From NCBI GenBank assembly GCA_021805955.1, contig JAJZDO010000322.1, positions 1 to 5,894 of the forward strand: 5,894 nt of DNA, written 5' to 3'. Positions 1 to 5,774 of the stretch are shown in pieces. A program made the position numbers and the translations under genes. The stretch is from Acidobacteriota bacterium. GTDB lineage: Bacteria > Acidobacteriota > Terriglobia > Terriglobales > Acidobacteriaceae. The notes under the pieces were generated by a model, which did no database searches, was not told where the DNA came from, and saw only the letters and a program-made list of their open reading frames with translations. Each line of letters opens with the position of its first letter. The stretch's first letter is position 1.

Positions 1-137
1 CATTCCAGTCGGACTCAAACTTTGCGCCGGGAGAGATTGCCATGGAGAAACTTGGATTCAGCGTGGAGAACGTGGTGCGCATGGCAACGCGGATTGTCGA
101 GCGGGCGGTGAAAACATCCGCCGTAGCAGGAAAGTGA
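1..137 (+). CDS. Transketolase, C-terminal end (partial, 5' end outside window)
   Basis: The reading frame is open from base 3 and ends with TGA at 135-137, giving the last 44 residues of a protein. The segment reads SNFAPGEIAMEKLGF followed by SVENVV and a helical tail. This fits the end of transketolases, where a loop with a small-residue/AP motif is followed by a helix, the residues GF, then T/S-x-ENVV and a final helix. Transketolase moves two-carbon ketol units between pentose and other sugar phosphates using thiamine diphosphate, and so would consume the ribose-5-phosphate made by the next gene. That operon context, seven bases upstream of rpiB, is half of the argument. The catalytic and thiamine-binding parts lie outside the window, so this is a family-level call. 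The residues before the AP motif (SDSNF) differ from the usual FGxSAP pattern. Confidence 0.62.
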   Translation, partial: FQSDSNFAPGEIAMEKLGFSVENVVRMATRIVERAVKTSAVAGK

Positions 138-144
138 GAGAGAA

Positions 145-645
145 ATGAAGATCGCGATTGCGTCCGACCACGCCGGGTTTGAGTTGAAAGAAGAAGTCCG
201 CAGATACATGACCGGCCTGGGGCATGAGGTGCTCGACCTGGGCGCTTTCAATACCGAGCCATCCGACTATCCGGACTTTGCTGAGTATGTGGGGCGAGCT
301 TTACATGCCAAGAATGCAGACCGCGGCGTGCTGATTTGCGGCTCCGGCGTTGGCGTTTCTGTGGCGGCGAACAAGATGCCGGGCATCCGCGCCGGAATGT
401 GCCACGATACATATTCCGCGCATCAGGGCGTCGAGCATGACGATATGAATGTGCTGGTCATGGGTTCACGCATCATCGGCTCCGCGCTGGCGTATGACGT
501 GGTGGCTGCCTATTTGAATGCGCATTTTCAATCGAACGAAGTGCGTTTCGTGCGGCGATTGAATAAGGTGAAGGCCATTGAGGCCCGCTTTATGACGGCC
601 AACTGGGGAGAGAGCGCAGACGAACCTTCCAAGGGAAAACGGTGA
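145..645 (+). CDS. rpiB: Ribose-5-phosphate isomerase B
   Basis: This enzyme interconverts ribulose-5-phosphate and ribose-5-phosphate in the non-oxidative pentose phosphate pathway, in the cytoplasm. The 166-residue product shows the RpiB/LacAB family pattern throughout. The N-terminus is IASDHAG (Asp8, His9). A DYPDFA segment follows at 41-46. The catalytic loop ICGSGVGVSVAANK is at 64-77, with Cys65 matching the general-base cysteine of E. coli RpiB. The GIRAGMCHDTYSA segment is at 80-92, and EHDDMNVLVMGSRIIG at 97-112 carries His98. A basic RRLNKVKAIE tail closes the fold. The protein is about 15-20 residues longer than usual because of a polar C-terminal tail, which overlaps the next gene. 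The ATG is preceded by a purine-rich GAGAGAG site at 136-142 and lies 7 bases after the upstream stop. The C65-containing loop points to the enterobacterial-type catalytic mechanism rather than the actinobacterial type that uses glutamate. Confidence 0.96.
   Translation: MKIAIASDHAGFELKEEVRRYMTGLGHEVLDLGAFNTEPSDYPDFAEYVGRALHAKNADRGVLICGSGVGVSVAANKMPGIRAGMCHDTYSAHQGVEHDDMNVLVMGSRIIGSALAYDVVAAYLNAHFQSNEVRFVRRLNKVKAIEARFMTANWGESADEPSKGKR
631..636 (+). promoter_or_regulatory. Ribosome binding site for the GTG-started HAD gene
   Basis: AAGGGA sits five bases before the GTG at 642, inside the 3' end of rpiB. It supports choosing GTG 642 as the start and fits re-initiation by ribosomes finishing rpiB at the GTGA overlap. 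Confidence 0.6.
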
Positions 646-1286
646 CGGCTGGTAGGGCAAAGATTCGCGCCACGTTTTGGGATTGCGGCGGCGTTCTGTT
701 GACGAATGGATGGGACGAGCACGCACGCAAGCGGGTGGTCGAACATTTTGGACTGAATTTCGATGAGTTTGAGCAGCGCCATCCCAAGGCCAATGACTTG
801 TGGGAGCGCGGCAAAATCGATATACACGAATATCTGCAAGAGACAGTGTTTTATGTTCCGCGCGCATTTTCTGAAGACGAATTCTTTTCGAAGATGCGCG
901 ATGTCAGCCAGGTGCTGTATCCGGCGACGATTGAATTCCTGCGAAAATTGCGTGCGCAGGGGACACAGGAAAACAGCACGTACATGCTCAGCAATGAATC
1001 GCGCGAGTTGATGGAATATCGGATTCCGACGTTTGGCTTGGAGGGTCTGTTCGACGCGTATCTGGTGTCGGCGTACATCGGATTGCGCAAGCCGGAGGCG
1101 GCGTTTTTCCAGTGCGCTCTGGATCTTTCTCAGCGCCGGCCCGAGGAGTGCGTTTTTATCGACGATCGCGAAGAAAATTTGGAAGACGCCCGCAAGTTGG
1201 GAATCCACGGCATTCGGATGACGTCGCCGGAACAGGTCATTGCAGAGCTGCGCCGGCTGGGAGTGACGGCGGACCGAGCTGCATGA
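642..1286 (+). CDS. HAD-superfamily (subfamily IA-like) phosphatase, substrate unknown
   Basis: The 214-residue protein has all four HAD motifs. Motif I is FWDCGGVLL, with nucleophile Asp14. Motif II is MLSNES, with Ser117. Motif III is LRKPE, with Lys150. Motif IV is FIDDREEN, with Asp174 and Asp175. A small helical C1 cap lies between motifs I and II, at about residues 22-90. The second Asp of the usual DxD motif is Gly16; the same D-x-G form occurs in E. coli YihX, an alpha-glucose-1-phosphate phosphatase, so activity is still expected. The gene starts with GTG, overlaps the rpiB stop by four bases and is 34 bases ahead of gnd, so it is very probably co-expressed with the pentose phosphate enzymes. 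Its substrate cannot be read from the sequence. A sugar phosphate or an inhibitory side product is the natural guess. There is no signal peptide, so it should be cytoplasmic. Confidence 0.9.
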   Translation: MTAGRAKIRATFWDCGGVLLTNGWDEHARKRVVEHFGLNFDEFEQRHPKANDLWERGKIDIHEYLQETVFYVPRAFSEDEFFSKMRDVSQVLYPATIEFLRKLRAQGTQENSTYMLSNESRELMEYRIPTFGLEGLFDAYLVSAYIGLRKPEAAFFQCALDLSQRRPEECVFIDDREENLEDARKLGIHGIRMTSPEQVIAELRRLGVTADRAA

Positions 1287-1336
1287 CAAGAATGATTTTT
1301 TTTGAAAATGAGGGGAGCATATGGAAATTGGTCTGA
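1283..1336 (+). other. Possible 17-codon ORF bridging the HAD gene and gnd
   Basis: An ATG at 1283 overlaps the HAD stop in an ATGA arrangement. It opens a 17-codon frame that ends with TGA at 1334-1336, 13 bases past the gnd ATG and in another frame. The frame crosses an eight-T run at 1296-1303. Only a weak GAG at 1276-1278 precedes it. It may be chance or a coupling device that carries ribosomes into gnd. I see no known peptide in it. Confidence 0.2.
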
Positions 1337-2229
1337 TCGGATTAGGGAAAATGGGCTTCAACATGGCGGAGCGGCTGCGTCTGGGGGGACATAAGGTTGT
1401 CGGTTTCGATTTCAATGCCGAGGCCGTCAAGAACCTCACTGCCAGTGGTTCGTTGGGAGTGCAGTCGCTGGACGATCTGGTGAAAAACCTGAAAGCTCCG
1501 CGTGCGGTTTGGATCATGGTGCCGTCTGGAGATCCGGTGGACCAGACGATCGCCAAGCTGGAAGCCTCGATGCAGAAGGGCGATATTTTCATCGACGGCG
1601 GCAATTCAAACTACAAGGATTCCCAACGTCGTTACGCGCAACTGACCGCCAAGGGATACAACTTTGTCGACGTTGGGACTTCCGGCGGAGTGTGGGGACT
1701 GAAAGAGGGTTACAGCATGATGATCGGCGGCGATAAGGAGCCGGTCGAGCATCTGCGTCCCATCTTCGAGACGCTGGCTCCGGCAGCGGATAAAGGCTGG
1801 GGTCACGTTGGTCCAGCAGGCGCTGGACATTTCGTGAAGATGGTGCATAACGGCATTGAATACGGCTTGATGGAAGCCTATGCCGAGGGCTTTTCCATTA
1901 TGAAACACAAGGAACCTCTTAACCTGGACCTGACACAGGTTGCGAAGATCTGGCAATACGGGAGCGTGGTTCGCTCCTGGTTGCTGGATTTGACTGCAGA
2001 TGCTTTGGAAAAGAATCCAAAGTTGGAGGGACTGGAAGCCTACGTCTCGGACTCCGGGGAAGGTCGCTGGACCGTCTTTGAGGCGATCGATCTGAACGTT
2101 TCCGCCCCCGTAATTACGGAATCTTTGATTCGAAGGATTCGTTCGCGCGAAGAGAACAACTTCTCCGATCGTATGTTGTCGATCATGCGCAATGAGTTCG
2201 GCGGTCACGCTGTGAAGAAATCGACATAG
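1321..2229 (+). CDS. gnd: 6-phosphogluconate dehydrogenase, decarboxylating, short (GndA-like) form
   Basis: This enzyme oxidises and decarboxylates 6-phosphogluconate to ribulose-5-phosphate, the last oxidative step of the pathway. The 302-residue product has an N-terminal Rossmann fold with GLGKMGFNMAERL at 7-19, then VWIMVPSG at 63-70, DGGNSNYKDSQRR at 92-104, the substrate loop GTSGGVWG at 119-126, and the catalytic segment GAGHFVKMVHNGIEYG at 167-182. Lys173, His176, Asn177 and Glu180 in that segment match the catalytic and binding residues of E. coli Gnd. SDSGEGRWT at 243-251 and a C-terminal FGGH also fit the family. At about 300 residues it belongs to the short class, not the roughly 470-residue class of E. 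coli. Strand beta-2 ends in GFD (Asp30), where NADP enzymes have Asn-Arg-Thr, so NAD+ preference is likely. A clear AGGGGAG ribosome site at 1311-1317 precedes the ATG. Confidence 0.95.
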   Translation: MEIGLIGLGKMGFNMAERLRLGGHKVVGFDFNAEAVKNLTASGSLGVQSLDDLVKNLKAPRAVWIMVPSGDPVDQTIAKLEASMQKGDIFIDGGNSNYKDSQRRYAQLTAKGYNFVDVGTSGGVWGLKEGYSMMIGGDKEPVEHLRPIFETLAPAADKGWGHVGPAGAGHFVKMVHNGIEYGLMEAYAEGFSIMKHKEPLNLDLTQVAKIWQYGSVVRSWLLDLTADALEKNPKLEGLEAYVSDSGEGRWTVFEAIDLNVSAPVITESLIRRIRSREENNFSDRMLSIMRNEFGGHAVKKST

Positions 2230-2312
2230 TGTGCCTCCATAAGCTGCCGTGCTGCATCGGACATTTGACTGACGTCAGAGAGACAATCGTTTTCACCGGC
2301 TAGGAGTGCGAC
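2230..2312 (+). promoter_or_regulatory. gnd-zwf intergenic region with 10-base palindrome
   Basis: This 83-base gap is the largest in the window. It holds TTGACT at 2265-2270, which resembles a -35 box. Overlapping it is a perfect 10-base palindrome, CTGACGTCAG, at 2269-2278. A strong AGGAG ribosome site at 2302-2306 serves zwf. No good -10 box lies 16-18 bases after the TTGACT, so an internal promoter or operator is only a possibility. No terminator-like stem with a T run is present, which agrees with read-through from gnd into zwf. Confidence 0.3.
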
Positions 2313-3854
2313 ATGGTCACAACGGAAGTTGCGGTTTCCCCTGAAGAATTGCAAGCGTCACGTGTTCCGGAGCGGGTTCCGGAGCCATGTGTTGTCGTGA
2401 TTTTTGGCGCCTCCGGCGACTTGACCAAGCGAAAACTGTTGCCGGCGCTCTATCACCTGGAACAAGCCGGCTTACTGCCGGCAGAGTTTGCCGTCGTTGG
2501 CGTCGCCCGGCGTCCACTGCAGGACGAGTTCGTCAACGACATGCAGGATGGAATCATCAAAGGCGGCGGCGTCGAAGCGAGCGATCCAAATCTGCGCGAC
2601 TTTCTGCAAAGAGTGAATTATCATGCCATGAACTTCGACGATCCAGACGGCTACGTTCGCCTGAAGGCCTTGCTGGAAACGCTCGACAAAAAGTATGGGA
2701 CCAATGGTCACCGGTTGTTTTATCTGGCCACGTCGCCCGAATATTTTTCGGAGATCGTGCATCAACTTGGCGCGCACGGGATGGCGAAGTCAGAGAAAGG
2801 CGCTGTCCGCTGCATCATTGAAAAGCCTTTCGGTCACGATTTGAGTTCGGCAAGAAAGCTGAACGATGACATCAACGAGGTGCTGTCGGAGGACCAGATC
2901 TTCCGTATCGACCACTATTTAGGTAAAGAGACGGTCCAAAACATCTTAGTGTTTCGCTTTGCCAATGGGATTTTTGAACCGATCTGGAACCGGAATTACA
3001 TCGATCATGTGCGGATCACCGCAGCGGAGAGCATCGGGATTGAAGGCCGCGGCCCATTTTATGAGAAGGCCGGAGCGTTGCGCGACGTGGTGCAGAACCA
3101 TGTGATGGAACTGCTCTCGTTTGTTGCCATGGAGCCGCCCGTCTCGTTTTATTCCGCTCCCATCCGCATGGAAAAGGTGAAGGTCTGGAAGGCGATCCAG
3201 CCCATCAAGATGGAAGATACGGTCCGCGGCCAGTATGGCCCGGGCACCGTCGATGGCAAGCCTGTGCTTGGATATCGCCAGGAGGACCGGGTCGATCCGG
3301 CATCGAACACGGAGACCTTTGTCGCCATGCGATTTCAGATTGAGAACTGGCGTTGGGCGGGGGTCCCTTTTTACGTACGCGCGGGCAAGCGCCTGGCGCA
3401 GCGATTTACGGACATTACGATCCAGTTCAAGCAGCCTCCGACGATGCTGTTTAAGGACAACGCAGGAACCGGCGAGTGCGGTGAAATCCAGCCCAACATC
3501 ATTTCCATGCGCATTCAGCCCAACGAAGGAATCTCCTTGCGGTTTGCTGCGAAGGTGCCTGGCCCGACCATGCAAAGCTGCCCGGTCAATATGGATTTCG
3601 ACTACGCGGCCGCATTTGGCGTTTCCTCCGCGAACGGATATGAGCGCTTGCTGCTCGATGCCATGATGGGGGACGCGACCCTGTTTGCTCATCGCGATGG
3701 GGTGGAGGCAACATGGGCATTGATGACTCCAATTTTGGAGGAATGGGCCGCCCATCCGTCCAAGGATTTCCCGAATTATGCAGCGGGAAGCTGGGGTCCG
3801 GCGGCTGGCGGCGAGCTGCTTGCCCGCGATGGCCGCAAATGGCGCCGCCAGTAA
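2313..3854 (+). CDS. zwf: Glucose-6-phosphate 1-dehydrogenase
   Basis: Zwf oxidises glucose-6-phosphate to 6-phosphogluconolactone, the entry and usual control point of the oxidative pentose phosphate pathway. The 513-residue product is of normal family length. The nucleotide-binding loop VIFGASGDLTKRKLLP is at 29-44. The second strand ends in VVGVARRPL, and Arg66 lies where Leuconostoc G6PDH has the arginine that holds the NADP 2'-phosphate. IIEKPFGHD is at 168-176. The active-site signature RIDHYLGKE is at 198-206, with Asp200, His201 and Lys205. GALRDVVQNHVMELL is at 254-268, with His263 as the likely general base. The C-terminus ends in the family-typical GSWGPAA and a final basic stretch. 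About 27 residues precede the first strand. The ATG start is fixed by AGGAG six bases upstream. pgl follows directly, so the product lactone is handled by its neighbour. Confidence 0.98.
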   Translation: MVTTEVAVSPEELQASRVPERVPEPCVVVIFGASGDLTKRKLLPALYHLEQAGLLPAEFAVVGVARRPLQDEFVNDMQDGIIKGGGVEASDPNLRDFLQRVNYHAMNFDDPDGYVRLKALLETLDKKYGTNGHRLFYLATSPEYFSEIVHQLGAHGMAKSEKGAVRCIIEKPFGHDLSSARKLNDDINEVLSEDQIFRIDHYLGKETVQNILVFRFANGIFEPIWNRNYIDHVRITAAESIGIEGRGPFYEKAGALRDVVQNHVMELLSFVAMEPPVSFYSAPIRMEKVKVWKAIQPIKMEDTVRGQYGPGTVDGKPVLGYRQEDRVDPASNTETFVAMRFQIENWRWAGVPFYVRAGKRLAQRFTDITIQFKQPPTMLFKDNAGTGECGEIQPNIISMRIQPNEGISLRFAAKVPGPTMQSCPVNMDFDYAAAFGVSSANGYERLLLDAMMGDATLFAHRDGVEATWALMTPILEEWAAHPSKDFPNYAAGSWGPAAGGELLARDGRKWRRQ

Positions 3855-3874
3855 GTGCAGCGAGATGGCAAAAT

Positions 3875-3882
3875 GGTGAGAG
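3875..3882 (+). promoter_or_regulatory. Ribosome binding site favouring the pgl start at 3885
   Basis: GGTGAGAG lies just before the ATG at 3885, and its GGTGA part can pair with the 3' end of 16S rRNA. The earlier in-frame candidates, GTG 3855 and ATG 3873, have no comparable site. Confidence 0.5.
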
Positions 3883-3884
3883 CA

Positions 3885-4682
3885 ATGCCGAAAACAATGC
3901 ACGTCCATTATCAAGTGGAAGAAACCAGCGAAGCGATGAGCCTGACGGCAGCAGACTGGATTGCTTCGTCTGTGGAATCGTCTGTTCGCGCCCGCGGAAT
4001 CGCAAGAATCGCGATTTCCGGCGGCGGTGGGCCAAAGCGCACGTTTGAGCTGCTGGCCGATCCTGCTCACCCTTTTCACACGCGCATTGACTGGGCACGC
4101 CTGCTGCTTTTTTGGGTCGACGAGAGGTGTGTGCCGCCGGATAGCCCGGATTCCAACTATCGTCTGGCGACGGAAACATTTCTGTCGAAGGTGCCGTTGC
4201 CGGAAGAGAATGTCATTCGCATCGAAGGCGAACTTCAGCCCGAGGAAGCAGCGGCGCACTATGAGTCGGCCATACGCAATCGTTTTCGGCTGGAAGGGGC
4301 CGAATTGCCCCGCTTTGACATGATTGCGCTGGGTATGGGGAGCAACGGTCACACTGCTTCCTTGTTTCCGCACTCGGAAGCTCTTCATGAAATGATGCGA
4401 CTGGCGGTTGCCAACCACGTCGAGGACAAAAATCCATGGCGCGTCACCCTTACCTGGCCGGTAATCAACCGTGCCGATAAAATCTTCTTTCTAATTCAGG
4501 ATGGAAAAAAAGCTGAAGTATTAAAAGAAGTATTCCTGGGGCCCTATCAGCCGGAGACATTGCCATCCCAGCTGATTCAGCCAGAGAGCGGCGAACTGAG
4601 TCTGTTGTTGGATCGAGCGGCCGCCGCCCAATTGCCGCCGCCTGAAGCGAATGGTAGAGGACTGCTGGAAGTGACCCGATGA
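3885..4682 (+). CDS. pgl: 6-phosphogluconolactonase
   Basis: Pgl hydrolyses 6-phosphogluconolactone from Zwf to 6-phosphogluconate for Gnd. From the ATG at 3885 the product has 265 residues, close to the normal size. The phosphate-binding loop is ISGGGGPKRTFELL at 44-57. The family motif WVDERCVPPDSPDSNY is at 77-92. The catalytic motif LGMGSNGHTASLFP is at 149-162, with His156. PWRVTLTWPVINRADKIFF is at 184-202, and the end LPSQLIQP plus LLLDRAAA at 226-247 is typical. Two loops deviate: SGGST is SGGGG, and the Asp before GH is Asn154. Asn at this place is also seen in Bacillus-type NagB relatives, so loss of activity is not implied. Alternative in-frame starts are GTG 3855 (275 residues) and ATG 3873; the chosen one has the best ribosome site. 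The last bases overlap the glk start by four. Confidence 0.93.
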   Translation: MPKTMHVHYQVEETSEAMSLTAADWIASSVESSVRARGIARIAISGGGGPKRTFELLADPAHPFHTRIDWARLLLFWVDERCVPPDSPDSNYRLATETFLSKVPLPEENVIRIEGELQPEEAAAHYESAIRNRFRLEGAELPRFDMIALGMGSNGHTASLFPHSEALHEMMRLAVANHVEDKNPWRVTLTWPVINRADKIFFLIQDGKKAEVLKEVFLGPYQPETLPSQLIQPESGELSLLLDRAAAAQLPPPEANGRGLLEVTR

Positions 4683-5728
4683 TTCTTGCCGGAGACGTGG
4701 GCGGTACCAAGGTTCATCTTGCGCTCTATCGGTTTGAGCAAGGCGCCTTGCAGCATGTTCGCGACGAGAAATTCGCTGCGCCGCAATATCCAAATCTGCA
4801 GTCGATCGTGCGCGAATTTCTGGGTACAACAAAACAGCGGGCGTCGGATGAGATCGAAGCGGCCTGCTTTGGCGCGCCCGGTCCCGTCCGCAAGAACGTG
4901 ATTCGAGTCACCAACCTGCCGTGGACGTTGGATACCCATGAGCTGGCGCGTGACCTGCACATTGAACATCTGTTTCTGATCAACGATTTGGAAGCGAATG
5001 GCTATGGGATCAAGGAACTTCGCCCCGACCAGATTTTTACGCTGAGCGAGGGCGATAGCAGTCAGGTCGGCAATCGTGGGCTGATTGCGGCCGGTACCGG
5101 TCTCGGCGAAGGGTTCTTGATTTGGGATGGAAAAACGCATGTCCCAATGGCATCGGAAGGGGGGCACAGCGATTTTGGCCCGCACAACGATCTGGAGATC
5201 GAGCTGCTGCACTATTTGCGGTCTGACCCTAAAATGAACGGCCATGTAAGTTGGGAGCGGGTCTGCTCCGGAATCGGGTTGAAGAATATTTATACATTTT
5301 TGCGCGACTGCAGGAAGATGAATGAGTCTCCGGCCCTTCGCCAGCGGATGCTGGAAGAGGATCCCAACGCTGTGATTGGCGAACTGGGCGAAGCCGGCAG
5401 CGACGAGTTGTGCGCGAAAGCCCTGGATGTTTTTGTTTCTATCTATGGCTCGGAGGCCGGGAACCTGGCGCTGAAAATCTTGGCTCACGGGGGAATGTAT
5501 ATCGGCGGCGGTATAGCCCCAAAAATTCTGAAGAAGATGAAGGACGGCAGCTTCATGCGAGGATTTTGCGATAAGGGCCGCATGCACGATCTAGTATCCA
5601 CAATGCCCGTGCGGATCATTCTGGAAAGTCGCGCGGCCTTGATGGGAGCAGCCTCGTATGCGGAGATGAAGGCTTCGGAGATTTCCGGACGGTCCATCCG
5701 CGCAGCGTCGATCCGAGCGACGGCATAG
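4679..5728 (+). CDS. glk: Glucokinase (Glk family)
   Basis: Glucokinase phosphorylates free glucose with ATP, feeding glucose-6-phosphate to Zwf and glycolysis. The 349-residue product follows E. coli Glk along its length. The phosphate-1 motif LAGDVGGTK is at 3-11, AACFGAPGPV at 61-70, TNLPWTLD at 78-85, and LINDLEANGYGI at 100-111 with Asp103 as the likely catalytic base. AAGTGLGEGFL at 137-147 follows. ASEGGHSDFGP at 158-168 has Glu160 and His163 in the sugar site. ERVCSGIGLKNIY is at 193-205, GNLAL at 261-265, and the adenosine motif GGMYIGGGIAPK at 271-282. It is not an ROK-type kinase: the cysteine-rich zinc motif of that family is absent. It is about 25 residues longer than E. coli Glk, in part through a basic, Ser/Ala-rich tail after residue 331. 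The ATG overlaps the pgl stop (ATGA), and GGAAGTGA at 4667-4674 serves as ribosome site. Confidence 0.96.
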   Translation: MILAGDVGGTKVHLALYRFEQGALQHVRDEKFAAPQYPNLQSIVREFLGTTKQRASDEIEAACFGAPGPVRKNVIRVTNLPWTLDTHELARDLHIEHLFLINDLEANGYGIKELRPDQIFTLSEGDSSQVGNRGLIAAGTGLGEGFLIWDGKTHVPMASEGGHSDFGPHNDLEIELLHYLRSDPKMNGHVSWERVCSGIGLKNIYTFLRDCRKMNESPALRQRMLEEDPNAVIGELGEAGSDELCAKALDVFVSIYGSEAGNLALKILAHGGMYIGGGIAPKILKKMKDGSFMRGFCDKGRMHDLVSTMPVRIILESRAALMGAASYAEMKASEISGRSIRAASIRATA

Positions 5729-5774
5729 CCTGCGAACGCGGCGGTGCGCTTTTAGGGACAAGCTGAAAACGAGA

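Noticed and set aside
1296..1303. T8 run as terminator between the HAD gene and gnd
   Set aside because: No stable GC-rich hairpin precedes it, and the run lies just before a gene that fits the same operon.
528..1604. Long minus-strand open frame opposite rpiB, the HAD gene and gnd
   Set aside because: It lies entirely antisense to three well-recognised genes, and its translation shows no known motif and is rich in Arg, Ser, Pro and His, as shadow frames are.
3855..3884. Upstream starts for pgl at GTG 3855 and ATG 3873
   Set aside because: GTG 3855 directly abuts the zwf stop and neither has a good ribosome site; the extra 4-10 residues have no counterpart that I recognise in the family. 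They remain possible.
2946..4418. 490-codon minus-strand open frame opposite zwf and pgl
   Set aside because: Long, but antisense to two enzymes with intact motifs; the composition is His/Arg-rich without domain signals. It is best explained by codon bias of the sense strand.
4500..4545. A-rich patch with a repeated GAAGTATT in pgl
   Set aside because: It codes for a normal Lys/Glu-rich helix of the lactonase; two copies of eight bases near each other do not indicate a functional repeat.
4577..5587. 336-codon minus-strand open frame opposite glk
   Set aside because: Antisense shadow of a clear glucokinase, with no recognisable family features.
5729..5774. Terminator after glk (GC-rich stretch followed by TTTT)
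   Set aside because: I can pair only about three bases in a stem before the T run, too weak for an intrinsic terminator.
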